Assembly: GCA_964420035.1 (NCBI GenBank)
Contig: CAYQQR010000019.1
Span: forward strand, 4,248 to 68,247
Direction: 5' to 3'
Source: CAYQQR01 sp964420035
GTDB lineage: Bacteria; Bacteroidota; Bacteroidia; Bacteroidales; SM23-62
Length of the DNA: 64,000 bases
Shown: one piece after another, positions 24,064 to 31,880 of the stretch
Numbering within the stretch: the stretch's first letter is position 1
Layout of the letters: each line of letters opens with the position of its first letter
Notes under the pieces: model-generated
Database searches by the model: none
What the model saw: the letters and a program-made list of their open reading frames with translations, nothing else
What the model was told of the DNA's origin: nothing
Made by a program: the position numbers and the translations under genes

Positions 24064-24362
24064 TATCAAGTTGAATTTCGTTTCGCGTTACGTGATACGA
24101 CTACCCGTAACAATCCAATTTGCGATCTCCATTAAACCGATCCTGTTTTTTTTACCATTTTTCTCCAAATAATAATTCCATTATTTTCTCCCTTGCTGTT
24201 AAGAGAAGAATCCACCCGAAGCACAATTTCTTCCTTTTTTGTTAATAACTGCTCAAGGTAAAATTTGATTTTTCTGATTTACTGTTATTTGGCTATTAAT
24301 TGATATTAACAATTTGTTAATAATCGTGTGAAAACTATGTTAATCTCTTTTGACCCGATTTC
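24064..24362. other. AT-rich spacer between msrB and the structured RNA
   Basis: About 300 bp, AT-rich, with no gene-like frame and no clear terminator for msrB. It includes CGTTTCGCGTTACGTGATACG words resembling the 57760 repeats. Confidence 0.5.
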
Positions 24363-24393
24363 TTGCAGGGAGAGAAACTCCCTTCTATATTTG
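24363..24393 (+). promoter_or_regulatory. Promoter of the structured RNA
   Basis: TTG at 24363-24365, a 20-bp spacer, and TATATTTG at 24386-24393 match both elements of the Bacteroidota vegetative promoter. Transcription should begin near 24400. Confidence 0.75.
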
Positions 24394-24399
24394 CTTTTA

Positions 24400-24951
24400 C
24401 CAAGTGAGAGATAAAGGCCGCTCTCCATGTTAAAAGAAACCCGGAGTTCTTGACTTCGGTCAAGAAAAGCGGGGGACGGTTCTGGAAAAGAGTTTAGTCG
24501 CGAGGTTAAACCTCTGAAAGGACCACATGGTTGAGTCAGCCGGCAGAAGTGAACCTTCGGGCAAACAATGCCGGTAACTGCCGAGTCTCTTCCGAGAGGA
24601 AAGATCTCTGACAGTTTGTAGGTTAATCGGAATCTGGTCAACAACGGTCTCCGGACCGTTCGCGGTCAGATTCAGGTTCTGAAAATGAAACTCTCCGGAA
24701 CGTAGTTTTCAGGATCTGGCACGGAGGAAGGAATTCTTCGGAATTCCAACCAAAAGTCCAGGTTAACCGTAGATCCGGAGATTCGATGCTAGCGCGTCGC
24801 TTCAATCCGGATCCTGATTTCGGCAAGTGACATCCGGGAGGCTGTTAACTACCGGAATGGTTTTAACTGTAGCTTGGCGCTGCACACAACTACGGTTGTG
24901 TGTTAGTGAACGGGGGCTTGTTCTACCGAACGGGTCCCCGTTGTTGTTTTT
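24400..24951 (+). ncRNA. Large structured noncoding RNA, family not recognised
   Basis: No convincing protein is encoded on either strand over ~550 bp, but the plus strand is packed with perfect hairpins between a good promoter and a 15-bp terminator. Clear stems: GAGAG/CTCTC (24406-24425); 8 bp closed by C(UUCG)G at 24447-24466, extended by CCCG/CGGG (24440-24443 with 24470-24473); 5 bp at 24502-24514; CCGGCA/TGCCGG (24540-24545 with 24569-24574) around CCUUCGGG; CTCT-UCCG-AGAG (24587-24598); 7 bp at 24630-24636/24667-24673 enclosing a 7-bp C(UCCG)G hairpin (24643-24660); 7 bp at 24679-24685/24706-24712; 7 bp with C(UUCG)G (24730-24747); 8 bp GATCCGGA/TCCGGATC (24772-24779 with 24806-24813); 8 bp with C(UACG)G (24883-24902). 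It is not tRNA, and I do not see the conserved cores of RNase P RNA, tmRNA, SRP RNA or a group II intron domain V. Confidence 0.75.
24909..24951 (+). terminator. Strong Rho-independent terminator of the structured RNA
   Basis: 24909-24923 pairs with 24928-24942 over 15 bp (GC core GGGG/CCCC, three G-U pairs in the middle) with a TACC loop, followed by TTGTTGTTTTTAT-type U-rich sequence. Confidence 0.9.
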
Positions 24952-24955
24952 ATAC

Positions 24956-25022
24956 GGTTCCAAGTTCCGGGTTAGTAGAATCATCTTAGACAACTTGGAA
25001 CCAGGAACCGGGAACCCGGAAC
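24956..25022. repeat. GGAACC-type inverted repeat next to the carboxylase operon end
   Basis: GGTTCCAAGTT (24956-24966) pairs with AACTTGGAACC (24992-25002), followed by GGAACCGGGAACCCGGAACTTA. It sits between two convergent transcripts and ends at the carboxyltransferase stop codon. Confidence 0.8.
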
Positions 25023-26564
25023 TTACAGAGGTATGTTCCCGTGTTTCTTGGGGGGATTGTTCTCCGATTTGTTCCGGGTCATTTCCAGGGCCTGGATGAG
25101 CCTCGGACGGGTATCCCGGGGATAAATAACCTCATCGATATATCCCAGTTCCGCTGCTTTATAAGGATTGGAAAAAGTTTCCCGGTAACCCTCGATGATC
25201 CTTTGCCGGTCTTCCCCGGTTTTGATCTTGTTCCTGTATATGATATTCACCGCACCTTCTGAACCCATCACGGCAATTTCAGCGGTAGGATAAGCAAAGT
25301 TTACATCGGCACCAATGTGTTTGGATGCCATCACGCAATAGGCCCCGCCATAGGCCTTGCGGGTGATGACGGTGATCTTGGGAACCGTGGCTTCTGAAAA
25401 GGCATACAGCAGTTTGGCACCGTGCTTGATGATACCGCCGAATTCCTGTGCCGTACCGGGCAGGAATCCGGGTACATCCACAAAGGTGATCAGGGGTATA
25501 TTGAAAGCATCGCAAAAACGAACGAAACGGGCGCCCTTGATGGATGAACTGATATCCAGAACCCCGGCCAGGTGGGCCGGCTGGTTAGCCACGACCCCCA
25601 CACTTTGACCATTCAGGCGGGCAAAACCGATAACGATGTTTTGTGCATAATGAGGCTGAACCTCCAGGAAATTGCCGTTGTCCACTACCTTTTCGATCAG
25701 TATCTTGATGTCGTAAGGTTTGTTGGGGTCGACCGGCACCAGCTGCTGCAACTCTTCTTCAACCCGGTTGATGTCGTCGGTACAGTCCCTTGCCGGGGGA
25801 TCCTCCATATTGTTGGAAGGCAGAAAACCGATGAGTTCCCGGAGCATCATCATGGCCTGCACATCGTCTTCGGCGGTAAAATGGGCCACACCCGACTTAG
25901 CATTATGGGTCATGGCACCGCCCAGTTCTTCCTTGCTTACTTCCTCGTGGGTAACGGCCTTAATGACATCGGGACCGGTAACGAACATGTAGCTCGATTC
26001 TTTAACCATCATGATGAAATCGGTGAGGGCAGGGGAGTAGACCGCTCCGCCGGCACAGGGACCCAGGATGGCGGAGATCTGGGGAATGACCCCGGCTGAT
26101 CGAACATTCAGATGGAATATATCGGCATAGCCCGCCAGACTCTGTACCCCTTCCTGTATCCTTGCGCCTCCCGAATCGTTCAATCCGATCAGGGGAGCAC
26201 CGTTTTTCATGGCCAGGCGTTGTACCTTGACGATCTTGTCGGCATTGGCACGGCTCAGGGTTCCCCCGAATACCGTGAAATCCTGCGCAAACACATACAC
26301 CAGCCGTCCGTCGATCTTTCCGTAACCCGACACAACCCCGTCCCCGGGTATCCTGTTTTTCTGCATGTCAAAATCAGTGCAGCGATGGGTCATTAATTTA
26401 TCCAGCTCAACAAAAGAACCGTTATCCAGCAAAGCTTCCACACGCTCCCTGGCTGTCTTCTTACCGGACTTATGCTGTTTTTCTATTCTTTCTTTTCCTC
26501 CTCCCCATTCTGCTCTCTGTGAACGTTCTTCAAATTCCTGGAATTTCTCTTCTAAAGTGGACAT
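25023..26564 (-). CDS. Acyl-CoA carboxylase carboxyltransferase subunit (propionyl-CoA carboxylase beta type)
   Basis: Transfers CO2 from biotin to propionyl-CoA (or another acyl-CoA). The 513 residues have the two crotonase-like halves of the PccB/MmdA family: N-terminal half with GDGVVSGYGKIDGR, SGGARIQEG and GPCAGGAVYSPA, C-terminal half with DVPGFLPGTAQE, RKAYGGAYCVM and AVMGSEGAVNI. It is the last gene of the minus-strand operon after the biotin carboxylase and carrier genes. PccB-type (with a biotin carboxylase partner) is more likely than decarboxylating MmdA, because accC is present and no membrane beta subunit is. It ends against an intergenic inverted repeat. Confidence 0.94.
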   Translation of the reverse strand: MSTLEEKFQEFEERSQRAEWGGGKERIEKQHKSGKKTARERVEALLDNGSFVELDKLMTHRCTDFDMQKNRIPGDGVVSGYGKIDGRLVYVFAQDFTVFGGTLSRANADKIVKVQRLAMKNGAPLIGLNDSGGARIQEGVQSLAGYADIFHLNVRSAGVIPQISAILGPCAGGAVYSPALTDFIMMVKESSYMFVTGPDVIKAVTHEEVSKEELGGAMTHNAKSGVAHFTAEDDVQAMMMLRELIGFLPSNNMEDPPARDCTDDINRVEEELQQLVPVDPNKPYDIKILIEKVVDNGNFLEVQPHYAQNIVIGFARLNGQSVGVVANQPAHLAGVLDISSSIKGARFVRFCDAFNIPLITFVDVPGFLPGTAQEFGGIIKHGAKLLYAFSEATVPKITVITRKAYGGAYCVMASKHIGADVNFAYPTAEIAVMGSEGAVNIIYRNKIKTGEDRQRIIEGYRETFSNPYKAAELGYIDEVIYPRDTRPRLIQALEMTRNKSENNPPKKHGNIPL

Positions 26565-26592
26565 AAGCTCTGGATTTGATGGAAAATTACTT

Positions 26593-27105
26593 TCAGGGTT
26601 CTATTACAACCATAACCTGGTTACCGTTTACGGTCTGGCCCTCTTCAACCCGGATTTCCTTGACGGTTGCTTTCTTGGGAGCTTTATATTCGCTTTCCAT
26701 TTTCATGGCAGAAACGATGATGAGGGTGTCCCCGGCTTCAACCTGGTCGCCAACGCGAACCGGTATGCTGACCACTTTTCCGGGCATGGGACTGCTGATG
26801 GTATCGCCACCATCGGCAAGCAGACTTTTCTCGCGGTTCATTAGGTAGCGCGACTCCGCGTCTATAACCTGGGCATTAAAACTTTTGTACAGGGTATTGA
26901 TGGAATATTTTTTGGGGTCCTCACCCTGTATTAACTCAATGTTGAAAGACTTGCCATTATATAATATGGAATACACCCCTTCTTCAACCATGAGGATATC
27001 CAGTTCGTATTTCTTGTCGTCTATCTTTACAACAAGGTGGTTGCCTTTCCTGCTGATCTCATCAACTTTCGAATAACGCTCTCCCAACTTTATTTCTATG
27101 GACAT
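26593..27105 (-). CDS. Biotin carboxyl carrier protein
   Basis: A 170-residue carrier with the biotinyl domain at the C-terminus: SAMKMES places the biotinylated Lys at residue 135, preceded by ISSPMPGKVVSIPVRVGDQV and followed by the hinge and VNGNQVMVV strand. The ~95-residue N-terminal region (beta-strand-rich, with KVDEISRKGNHLVVKID) resembles the BT linker domain seen in acyl-CoA carboxylase alpha chains. It lies 20 bp after the biotin carboxylase gene and 28 bp before the carboxyltransferase gene, so the three subunits are made together. Confidence 0.93.
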   Translation of the reverse strand: MSIEIKLGERYSKVDEISRKGNHLVVKIDDKKYELDILMVEEGVYSILYNGKSFNIELIQGEDPKKYSINTLYKSFNAQVIDAESRYLMNREKSLLADGGDTISSPMPGKVVSIPVRVGDQVEAGDTLIIVSAMKMESEYKAPKKATVKEIRVEEGQTVNGNQVMVVIEP

Positions 27106-27125
27106 AATTATCGGTTTTTTTTATT

Positions 27126-28640
27126 TTACCAACGTGATATCCCTTTTCTTCTACCGAAATGCTTCCAGGGTGAAATACCGTTGGAAGGGGCCGGAGCTGT
27201 GGAGGAAATCTCTTTTAACTTATCGCTGTAATCCACAAAAGTTGCAATGATGGCCAGGTCTTCGCAGGTCGTCTTGCATTTTGAACCATTGCTGATAAGC
27301 GAGCCGATGTTCTCATCAATAAAATGCGTGTCGTATGTTCCCTTACGGAAAGTTTCGGTATGCATAATGTTTTCCAAAAACCAGATATTGGTCTTGACCC
27401 CCGTGATCTTATATTCATAGAGCGCGCGTTTCATTCTTTCTATGGCCTGCTCGCGGGTCCTCGACCACACAATAAGTTTACTGATCAACGGATCGTAAAA
27501 CATGGGAATTTCATATCCCTCATATACATAACCGTCGGTCCGGACTCCCAGACCGGTGGGCTCGGTGATATGGCGAACCAGTCCCGGACTGGGCATGAAG
27601 TTATTATCCGGGTCCTCTGCATAAATCCTGCACTCTATGGCATGTCCCGACTGTTCAATGTCATCCTGCTCATAGGGCAGGGGCTCCCCGTTGGCAATGC
27701 GTATCTGTTCCTTAACCAGGTCGATGCCCACCACCCGCTCGGTGATGGGATGCTCCACCTGCAGGCGGGTGTTCATTTCCAGGAAATAATAATTCCGCTC
27801 ATTATCGACCAGGAATTCTATGGTACCTGCACCTTCATAACCAACGGCCCTGGCTGCTGCAACGGCATCTTTTCCCATCTTTTCCCTTAACTCAGGTGTC
27901 ATAAGGGGAGAAGGTGTTTCCTCGATCACCTTTTGGTGTCTCCTCTGAATGGAACATTCCCGCTCGCAAAGATGGATTACCTTGCCATGCTGGTCGGCCA
28001 GTATTTGAAATTCAATGTGGTGCGGGGAACTTATATATTTTTCCATGTATACTGAATCATCCCCAAAAGCCGCCAGTGCTTCGGATTTGGCTGCACGGAT
28101 CCCCGCGGCGATTTGTTTTTCCTCCTTCACCAGCCGCATGCCTTTTCCACCACCTCCGGCAGAGGCCTTGATCATGACCGGTAATCCGATTTCCTTGACC
28201 TTTTTGATCAATTGGTCGTCTGCCGCCATTTCCTTACTGGTGCCGGGAACAATCGGTACGCCGGCATCAATCATGGTCTGACGGGCCGTTATTTTATCCC
28301 CCATGGTGGAAATGGCATGCGGGGAGGGCCCGATAAATTTTATCCTGGCCTTACCGCATGCCCGGGCGAATTCAGCGTTCTCGCTCAGGAATCCATAACC
28401 CGGATGTATGGCATCGGCACCGCATTTCTTCGCGATTTCAATGATCTTGGGAATGCTCAGATAACTTTCATTCGACGGAGGGGGTCCGATCAGGTAGGCT
28501 TCATCAGCATAGCGTACATGCAAGGACGCACGGTCGGCTTCGGAAAAAATGGCTACGGATTTAATTCCCAACTCTCTGCAGGATCGCATGATCCGCACCG
28601 CTATCTCCCCCCTGTTGGCAACCAGGACTTTCTTAATCAT
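27126..28640 (-). CDS. accC: Biotin carboxylase subunit
   Basis: ATP-dependent carboxylation of biotin on the carrier protein. The 504 residues show the ATP-grasp fold: N-terminal KKVLVANRGEIAVRI, Gly-rich loop ASAGGGGKGMR (about 160-170), catalytic FLEMNTRLQVEHPITE (about 287-302), and the C-terminal RIYAEDP segment. A ~50-residue C-terminal tail after the usual end may be a BT-interaction or linker region, as the biotin carrier is a separate gene here. First gene of the carboxylase operon; the reverse-strand CATATTTG at about 28682-28689 is a possible -7 box. Confidence 0.95.
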   Translation of the reverse strand: MIKKVLVANRGEIAVRIMRSCRELGIKSVAIFSEADRASLHVRYADEAYLIGPPPSNESYLSIPKIIEIAKKCGADAIHPGYGFLSENAEFARACGKARIKFIGPSPHAISTMGDKITARQTMIDAGVPIVPGTSKEMAADDQLIKKVKEIGLPVMIKASAGGGGKGMRLVKEEKQIAAGIRAAKSEALAAFGDDSVYMEKYISSPHHIEFQILADQHGKVIHLCERECSIQRRHQKVIEETPSPLMTPELREKMGKDAVAAARAVGYEGAGTIEFLVDNERNYYFLEMNTRLQVEHPITERVVGIDLVKEQIRIANGEPLPYEQDDIEQSGHAIECRIYAEDPDNNFMPSPGLVRHITEPTGLGVRTDGYVYEGYEIPMFYDPLISKLIVWSRTREQAIERMKRALYEYKITGVKTNIWFLENIMHTETFRKGTYDTHFIDENIGSLISNGSKCKTTCEDLAIIATFVDYSDKLKEISSTAPAPSNGISPWKHFGRRKGISRW

Positions 28641-28945
28641 AGTGTTTCATTTTCCAGTGAGATTTCCCACCTTCCAACCTCGCAAATATGTTAAAAAAAT
28701 TCAAACTGGAAATTCTGTGACTTTATTTTCTTCGACTTAGTGAGCGCTTTCCCGATAAATATTTTACCCGGAATGACATTTAAAAGGCTATCCTGCCGCG
28801 TTAAATATATTCTGATATATTTTTAATCCGCCTTTGCAGTCCGCTCCGGCGGACGAGAAAGAATAAATGTAGTTTCCCGGAGTTCTGCCCTGGAGTTAAT
28901 GCCATTTATTTTTAAAGCTGAATTTGATTTGTATCTTGCTGAAGA
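28641..28945. other. Intergenic region between divergent units
   Basis: About 305 bp between the carboxylase operon and the CotH-like gene, with promoters for both expected. A short GC hairpin (TCCGCTCCGGCGGA near 28840) is the only structure noted. Confidence 0.5.
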
Positions 28946-30034
28946 TTGAAAATTGCTGAATTGAAAAAAATTTTGATAATTGCACTGGGCATCCTTGTCC
29001 CATTTATGCTGTTTGCTTTTCATCCCGAATCTTACAAGGAACAAGCTGTTGAAAAGGAAAAAAGCTGCCCTGCCGGACAAAGTCCGTACCCCCTGTTTCA
29101 ATCGGACAGCCTGATTGAAATTACCCTGGAATTTGAGTTCGACAGTATTTTCAGCGATCTGAGCCAGGAAAGCTTTTACCGTCCCGGCCGCCTCTGGATC
29201 GGGGATCCCGGATACACCCGCTCTTATCCCGTTGAGGTTAAGACCCGGGGCAGGTTCAGGCTGGATCCCTCCCATTGCGATTTCCCCCCGCTTAAATTAG
29301 ATCTGAAAAGAAAGCGTATGAACGAGACCGTTTTCGAAGGACTGAAAAAAGTGAAAATGGTCACCCACTGCCAGGATAATTTCGGGATTTTCGAACAGTT
29401 TTTGCTCCAGGAATACCTTATATACAAATGCTATTCAATTCTTACACCCTATAGCATCAACGTGCGGCTGGCTAAAGTGTACTATGTGGATGTGATAAAC
29501 CCCCTCAGATATTCGGTTAAGTATGCATTTTTTCTCGAGGGAGAAGACGAACTGGCCGAAAGGAACGGGGGAAATATACTGGACATTGATGCCGTCAATC
29601 CCGAAAACCTGGATCAAAAACACTATGGCATGATGGCCCTTTTTCAGTACATGATCATTAATAAAGACTGGTCCGTCCCCATTATGCATAACATTTTCCT
29701 TCTGTCCACCGATTATTTCGAACCGCCCTATACCGTACCCTATGATTTCGACTGGGCCGGACTGATCGATATTCCGTACCGCTATGAATATAGTGCCCTT
29801 TCCAGGAAAAATCCGCAACGCGAATTCAAAGGACCCTGCCTGAGAAGAAGGACCTACCGCGATCTTATTGATAGGTTCAATGAGAAAAAGGACCTGATCA
29901 TTAACCTGTATACGCGTTTTCCATACCTGGACAAGGATCATAAGGAGCGCATTATAAATGATATTGAGAAATTCTACCGGATTATCAACGACAGACGGCT
30001 CTTTAGAGACGAGATACTGGATTTCTGCCGCTAG
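28946..30034 (+). CDS. Exported CotH-kinase-like protein
   Basis: A ~360-residue exported protein. It resembles the CotH/atypical spore-coat kinase group and its many Bacteroidota relatives: a KTRGRFRLD segment, a conserved CDFPPLKLDLKR, VKMVTHC, QEYLIYKCYSILTPYSINVRLA, then INKDWSVPIMHN and VPYDFDWAGL, the last two corresponding to the metal and nucleotide-binding region of CotH. Substrate and localisation partner are unknown. No ATG precedes the signal peptide; TTG 28946 or TTG 28961 (then KKILIIALGILVPF) must start it, and 28961 gives the more typical signal sequence. The call of kinase activity is inference. Confidence 0.65.
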   Translation: MKIAELKKILIIALGILVPFMLFAFHPESYKEQAVEKEKSCPAGQSPYPLFQSDSLIEITLEFEFDSIFSDLSQESFYRPGRLWIGDPGYTRSYPVEVKTRGRFRLDPSHCDFPPLKLDLKRKRMNETVFEGLKKVKMVTHCQDNFGIFEQFLLQEYLIYKCYSILTPYSINVRLAKVYYVDVINPLRYSVKYAFFLEGEDELAERNGGNILDIDAVNPENLDQKHYGMMALFQYMIINKDWSVPIMHNIFLLSTDYFEPPYTVPYDFDWAGLIDIPYRYEYSALSRKNPQREFKGPCLRRRTYRDLIDRFNEKKDLIINLYTRFPYLDKDHKERIINDIEKFYRIINDRRLFRDEILDFCR

Positions 30035-30270
30035 TCCATGCTCCTTTCGCCAGAAATAATATCAACACTTTTTCTCGTTTGACCAATTGCATGCAGCTTT
30101 TCTTGAGTGCAGGTATTATTTTGATTAATGGGAACTTTCAGCATGCGAATGGATTACAGACAAGCTACTTTTCAACACCTTCGTATTGAACAAAAATCCT
30201 TCTAAATCCTTATTATTCACTGATTAGTGAATATTGGCATTAAAGCCGGTCCCGTGGACCCGTACCATGG

Positions 30271-30303
30271 TTTGATGTACATTTAAAAAATCATATACCT
30301 TTG
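30271..30303 (+). promoter_or_regulatory. Promoter of the serine hydrolase gene
   Basis: TTTG at 30271-30274, a 21-bp spacer and TACCTTTG at 30296-30303 match the consensus; the ATG follows 25 bp later. Confidence 0.65.
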
Positions 30304-30328
30304 CCGAAATTTTCTGCTGAAGAACATA

Positions 30329-31663
30329 ATGAGTTTGCGTAAACTAACATATCGCTCAGTGCAGGTCATACTGATCCTGACCCTGTTTTTTATTGGCATC
30401 GGTTCCACACTGTCGGACCGGGGCGAGGATTATTCAGGGTTGAATATGGAGAACAGGCCCCTGGCCCATGCATTGAAAAATGAGTATTCCAGCTTTTCCG
30501 GCTCGGCCATTCTGGATCATGATATCGAGCATTTCAGAAAGCGCTGGAACATCAAGGGGCTCTCAGTAGCTATTGCGAAAAACGGAAAACTGGTTTATGC
30601 CAAAGGTTTTGGCTATGCCAATGAAGAAAAAAAGGAAGAAGTTGAGCCCTGGCACCTGTTTCGTATAGCAAGCATCTCCAAGCTCATCACCGGGGTAGCT
30701 GTGATGAAACTTGTGGAGGAAGGCCGTCTCGACCTGGAGGATAAGGTATTAGGTCCCACGGGAATACTGAATGATAACAAATACCTCGATTACAGCGACA
30801 ACAGGGTGGAGGACATTACGGTGCGGCACTTACTGACCCATACGGCCGGATGGTCCAGGCGGTATGGAGACCCCATGTTCATGCAGCACAAGATCGCACG
30901 GGTCATGAATGAAGAACTGCCCGTCGACAATGATGTGATCATTCGCTATGCACTCTCAGGACCTTTGAACTATATCCCGGGGAAACGCTACAGTTATTCA
31001 AACCTGGGATATGCTATTTTGGGGAAAGTCATTGAAAAGAGCTCCGGGATGGCCTATGAAGATTATCTGGCCCTAAATGTCCTGCAACCCCTGGGTATCT
31101 ATGATACGCGCATCGGGGGGAGCTTTTACGAGGACCGGGCCCGCAACGAGGTACGCTACTACGAACCCTCCTACAGTTCTAAGGTTTATGCCTTTGATGG
31201 TTCAGATATGTTGGTGCCCAAAGCTTATGGGGGTAACGACCTGGAAAGTCTTGCCGCAGCAGGCGGATGGATATCCTCTTCTGTCGAGCTTATCCGCCTG
31301 ATCACGGCAATAGACGGATTCGGGGACATTCCCGATATGCTTGCCGAAGAAACCCTTGAATCTATGATAAACAAGGAAAATACAAAAGGGCACCTGATCG
31401 GCTGGAAGGGAAGTGACGGCAACGGTACCTGGTGGCGAACCGGAACCCTTTCCGGTTCCTCCGCCTTGGTTGTGCGCCAGAACAACGGGATTGCCTGGAC
31501 CATCATGATCAATACCACCACCTCAAAGAGGTCCAGGATACACCGGGAAAGTTCCAGGATGATGTTCCATGCCATTGCCAAAGTAAGGGAATGGCCCGGA
31601 TATGATCTCTTTGATTACAGAGACCTTCAGGCCATGGAAGATGCTTTTCAGGTAAAGAATTGA
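30329..31663 (+). CDS. Serine hydrolase, class C beta-lactamase/DD-peptidase fold
   Basis: A 444-residue exported protein of the AmpC/EstB-like family. A signal or anchor segment covers residues 10-27. The nucleophile motif SxxK is Ser115-Lys118 (RIASISKLITG), the YxN motif is YSN near 222 (RYSYSNLGYAI), and VRHLLTHTAGWS is the typical pre-YxN segment. Likely a periplasmic peptidase or esterase acting on D-amino-acid peptides; not a confirmed antibiotic resistance gene. A promoter lies upstream; the gene appears to be a single unit. Confidence 0.92.
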   Translation: MSLRKLTYRSVQVILILTLFFIGIGSTLSDRGEDYSGLNMENRPLAHALKNEYSSFSGSAILDHDIEHFRKRWNIKGLSVAIAKNGKLVYAKGFGYANEEKKEEVEPWHLFRIASISKLITGVAVMKLVEEGRLDLEDKVLGPTGILNDNKYLDYSDNRVEDITVRHLLTHTAGWSRRYGDPMFMQHKIARVMNEELPVDNDVIIRYALSGPLNYIPGKRYSYSNLGYAILGKVIEKSSGMAYEDYLALNVLQPLGIYDTRIGGSFYEDRARNEVRYYEPSYSSKVYAFDGSDMLVPKAYGGNDLESLAAAGGWISSSVELIRLITAIDGFGDIPDMLAEETLESMINKENTKGHLIGWKGSDGNGTWWRTGTLSGSSALVVRQNNGIAWTIMINTTTSKRSRIHRESSRMMFHAIAKVREWPGYDLFDYRDLQAMEDAFQVKN

Positions 31664-31837
31664 TCCCCGGCCGGCACATTCAGCATATCACAACTCAAAT
31701 TGCAGGGAAATAATAATCCCGGCTTAACAATTCCCCTTGTCTTTTGTTATTGTGTTAGAAAGCATGTTTCCACAGAAACAGGATCAACCTGATCTGTGGA
31801 CCTTTATTTTGAATGAGTATAAACAACAAGGATTCAG

Positions 31838-31845
31838 TATATTTG
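31838..31845 (+). promoter_or_regulatory. -7 promoter element for the 2-oxoacid dehydrogenase genes
   Basis: TATATTTG matches TAnnTTTG exactly; a TTTG at 31808-31811 is somewhat far upstream (26 bp). The E2 ATG follows at 31881. Confidence 0.55.
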
Positions 31846-31880
31846 CACTCGTTCCGTGAAAACCAAAAAAGTACATCGAA

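Noticed and set aside
24306..24644. 112-codon open frame on the minus strand over the structured RNA
   Set aside because: Composition is not protein-like, it lacks a recognisable domain, and the stretch is explained by paired RNA helices on the other strand with promoter and terminator.
24400..24951. Structured RNA identified as RNase P RNA because of the GAGAGGAAAGATCTC segment
   Set aside because: The P4 partner and the conserved 3' region were not found, and the length and hairpin order do not fit; the resemblance is limited to a few bases.
30329..31663. Antibiotic-resistance beta-lactamase
   Set aside because: SxxK and YSN fit class C-like hydrolases in general, and the sequence lacks features specific to AmpC; peptidase or esterase is more likely.
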